A stretch of DNA of 28,399 nucleotides from a virus, in IMG/VR virus record IMGVR_UViG_3300005436_000030, positions 1 through 28,399 of that record. One strand, written 5' to 3'. This document shows positions 28,294 through 28,399 of this stretch, piece after piece. The notes under the pieces are model-generated. The model was not told the origin of the DNA, made no database searches, and saw only the letters and a program-made list of their open reading frames with translations. The position numbers were made by a program, and so were the translations under genes. Positions within the stretch are counted from its first letter, which is position 1. The number at the start of each line of letters is the position of its first letter.

Positions 28294-28399
28294 ATGAAAA
28301 CGCATTACCGCAAAGCGTTTGACTCTCCATATCTCTCCAGCGCCGACATTGTAGAGCCGACCGTTTTAACCGTTTCGCATGTCGCGCTTGAGGTAGACC
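28294..28399 (+). CDS. Partial gene, conserved phage protein of the early recombination region
   Basis: The frame starts at an ATG one base after the previous stop, with GGGGGTG upstream, and runs off the right edge after 35 codons. The text MKTHYRKAFDSPYLSSADIV, then EPTVLTVSHVALEVD, matches the start of a conserved phage protein that I recall being encoded beside single-strand-binding or recombination genes. Only the N-terminus is visible. A DNA-metabolism role is inferred. Confidence 0.75.
   Translation, partial: MKTHYRKAFDSPYLSSADIVEPTVLTVSHVALEVD

Overview
This window is about 28 kb of a temperate P22-like podovirus, either a prophage or a free phage genome; no host gene, integrase, attachment site, tRNA or CRISPR is visible. 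The main evidence is a complete P22-order virion block: small and large terminase, portal, scaffold, P22-type coat, gp4-like and gp10-like head-closure proteins, a gp14-position protein, three DNA-ejection proteins, then tail fibre and tailspike. Sigma70-type promoters, AGGAGG-like ribosome sites and families such as NinB, RusA, Ref-like HNH, DUF1376 and surface-adhesin E point to a proteobacterial host. A betaproteobacterium is my guess, not something the sequence proves.

Layout from left to right. Bases 1-16995 hold the late structural genes on the minus strand, read right to left from the terminase and running off the left edge in a LamG-like appendage gene. A GroES-like gene (17429-17680) precedes the small terminase and a second, divergent GroES-like gene (10718-11026) follows the coat gene. 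Bases 17724-18182 hold a secreted small protein, a terminator and a candidate late promoter, just downstream of a putative Q-type antiterminator (18352-18714). Bases 18158-23851 are the early minus-strand operon: Cro-like repressor, RHH protein, a small basic protein, DUF1376 protein, CHC2 zinc-finger protein, DnaB/Twinkle-type ATPase, C5-cytosine methyltransferase, RusA, NinB, Ref-like HNH and Q-like protein. Almost all of these genes are joined by 4-8 base stop/start overlaps.

Bases 23852-23936 are the lysis-lysogeny switch, with divergent promoters and three copies of the palindrome ATACG-N4-CGTAT. A plus-strand lysogeny operon (23937-26136) encodes the repressor, a small conserved protein, a secreted adhesin-E-like protein, a coiled-coil protein and a DUF3800 protein. 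Bases 26137-26921 have no gene but hold a terminator, a DnaA box and a second strong promoter (26374-26402) carrying two more copies of the same operator. That promoter is the equivalent of lambda PL. It would produce a leader of about 510 bases full of inverted repeats before the first gene of a plus-strand early operon (26922 to the right edge).

The most striking feature is at 20261-21065. A complete C5-cytosine methyltransferase shares almost its whole length with a second same-strand frame of 260 codons, and that frame also looks like a recognisable phage protein family. Other points of interest are the two GroES-like proteins around a P22-type coat gene, the duplicated operator-promoter unit with near-leaderless starts, the long structured leader, and the DUF3800/adhesin-E cargo in the lysogeny operon. 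Several genes of 19-57 codons that are easily missed are also listed.
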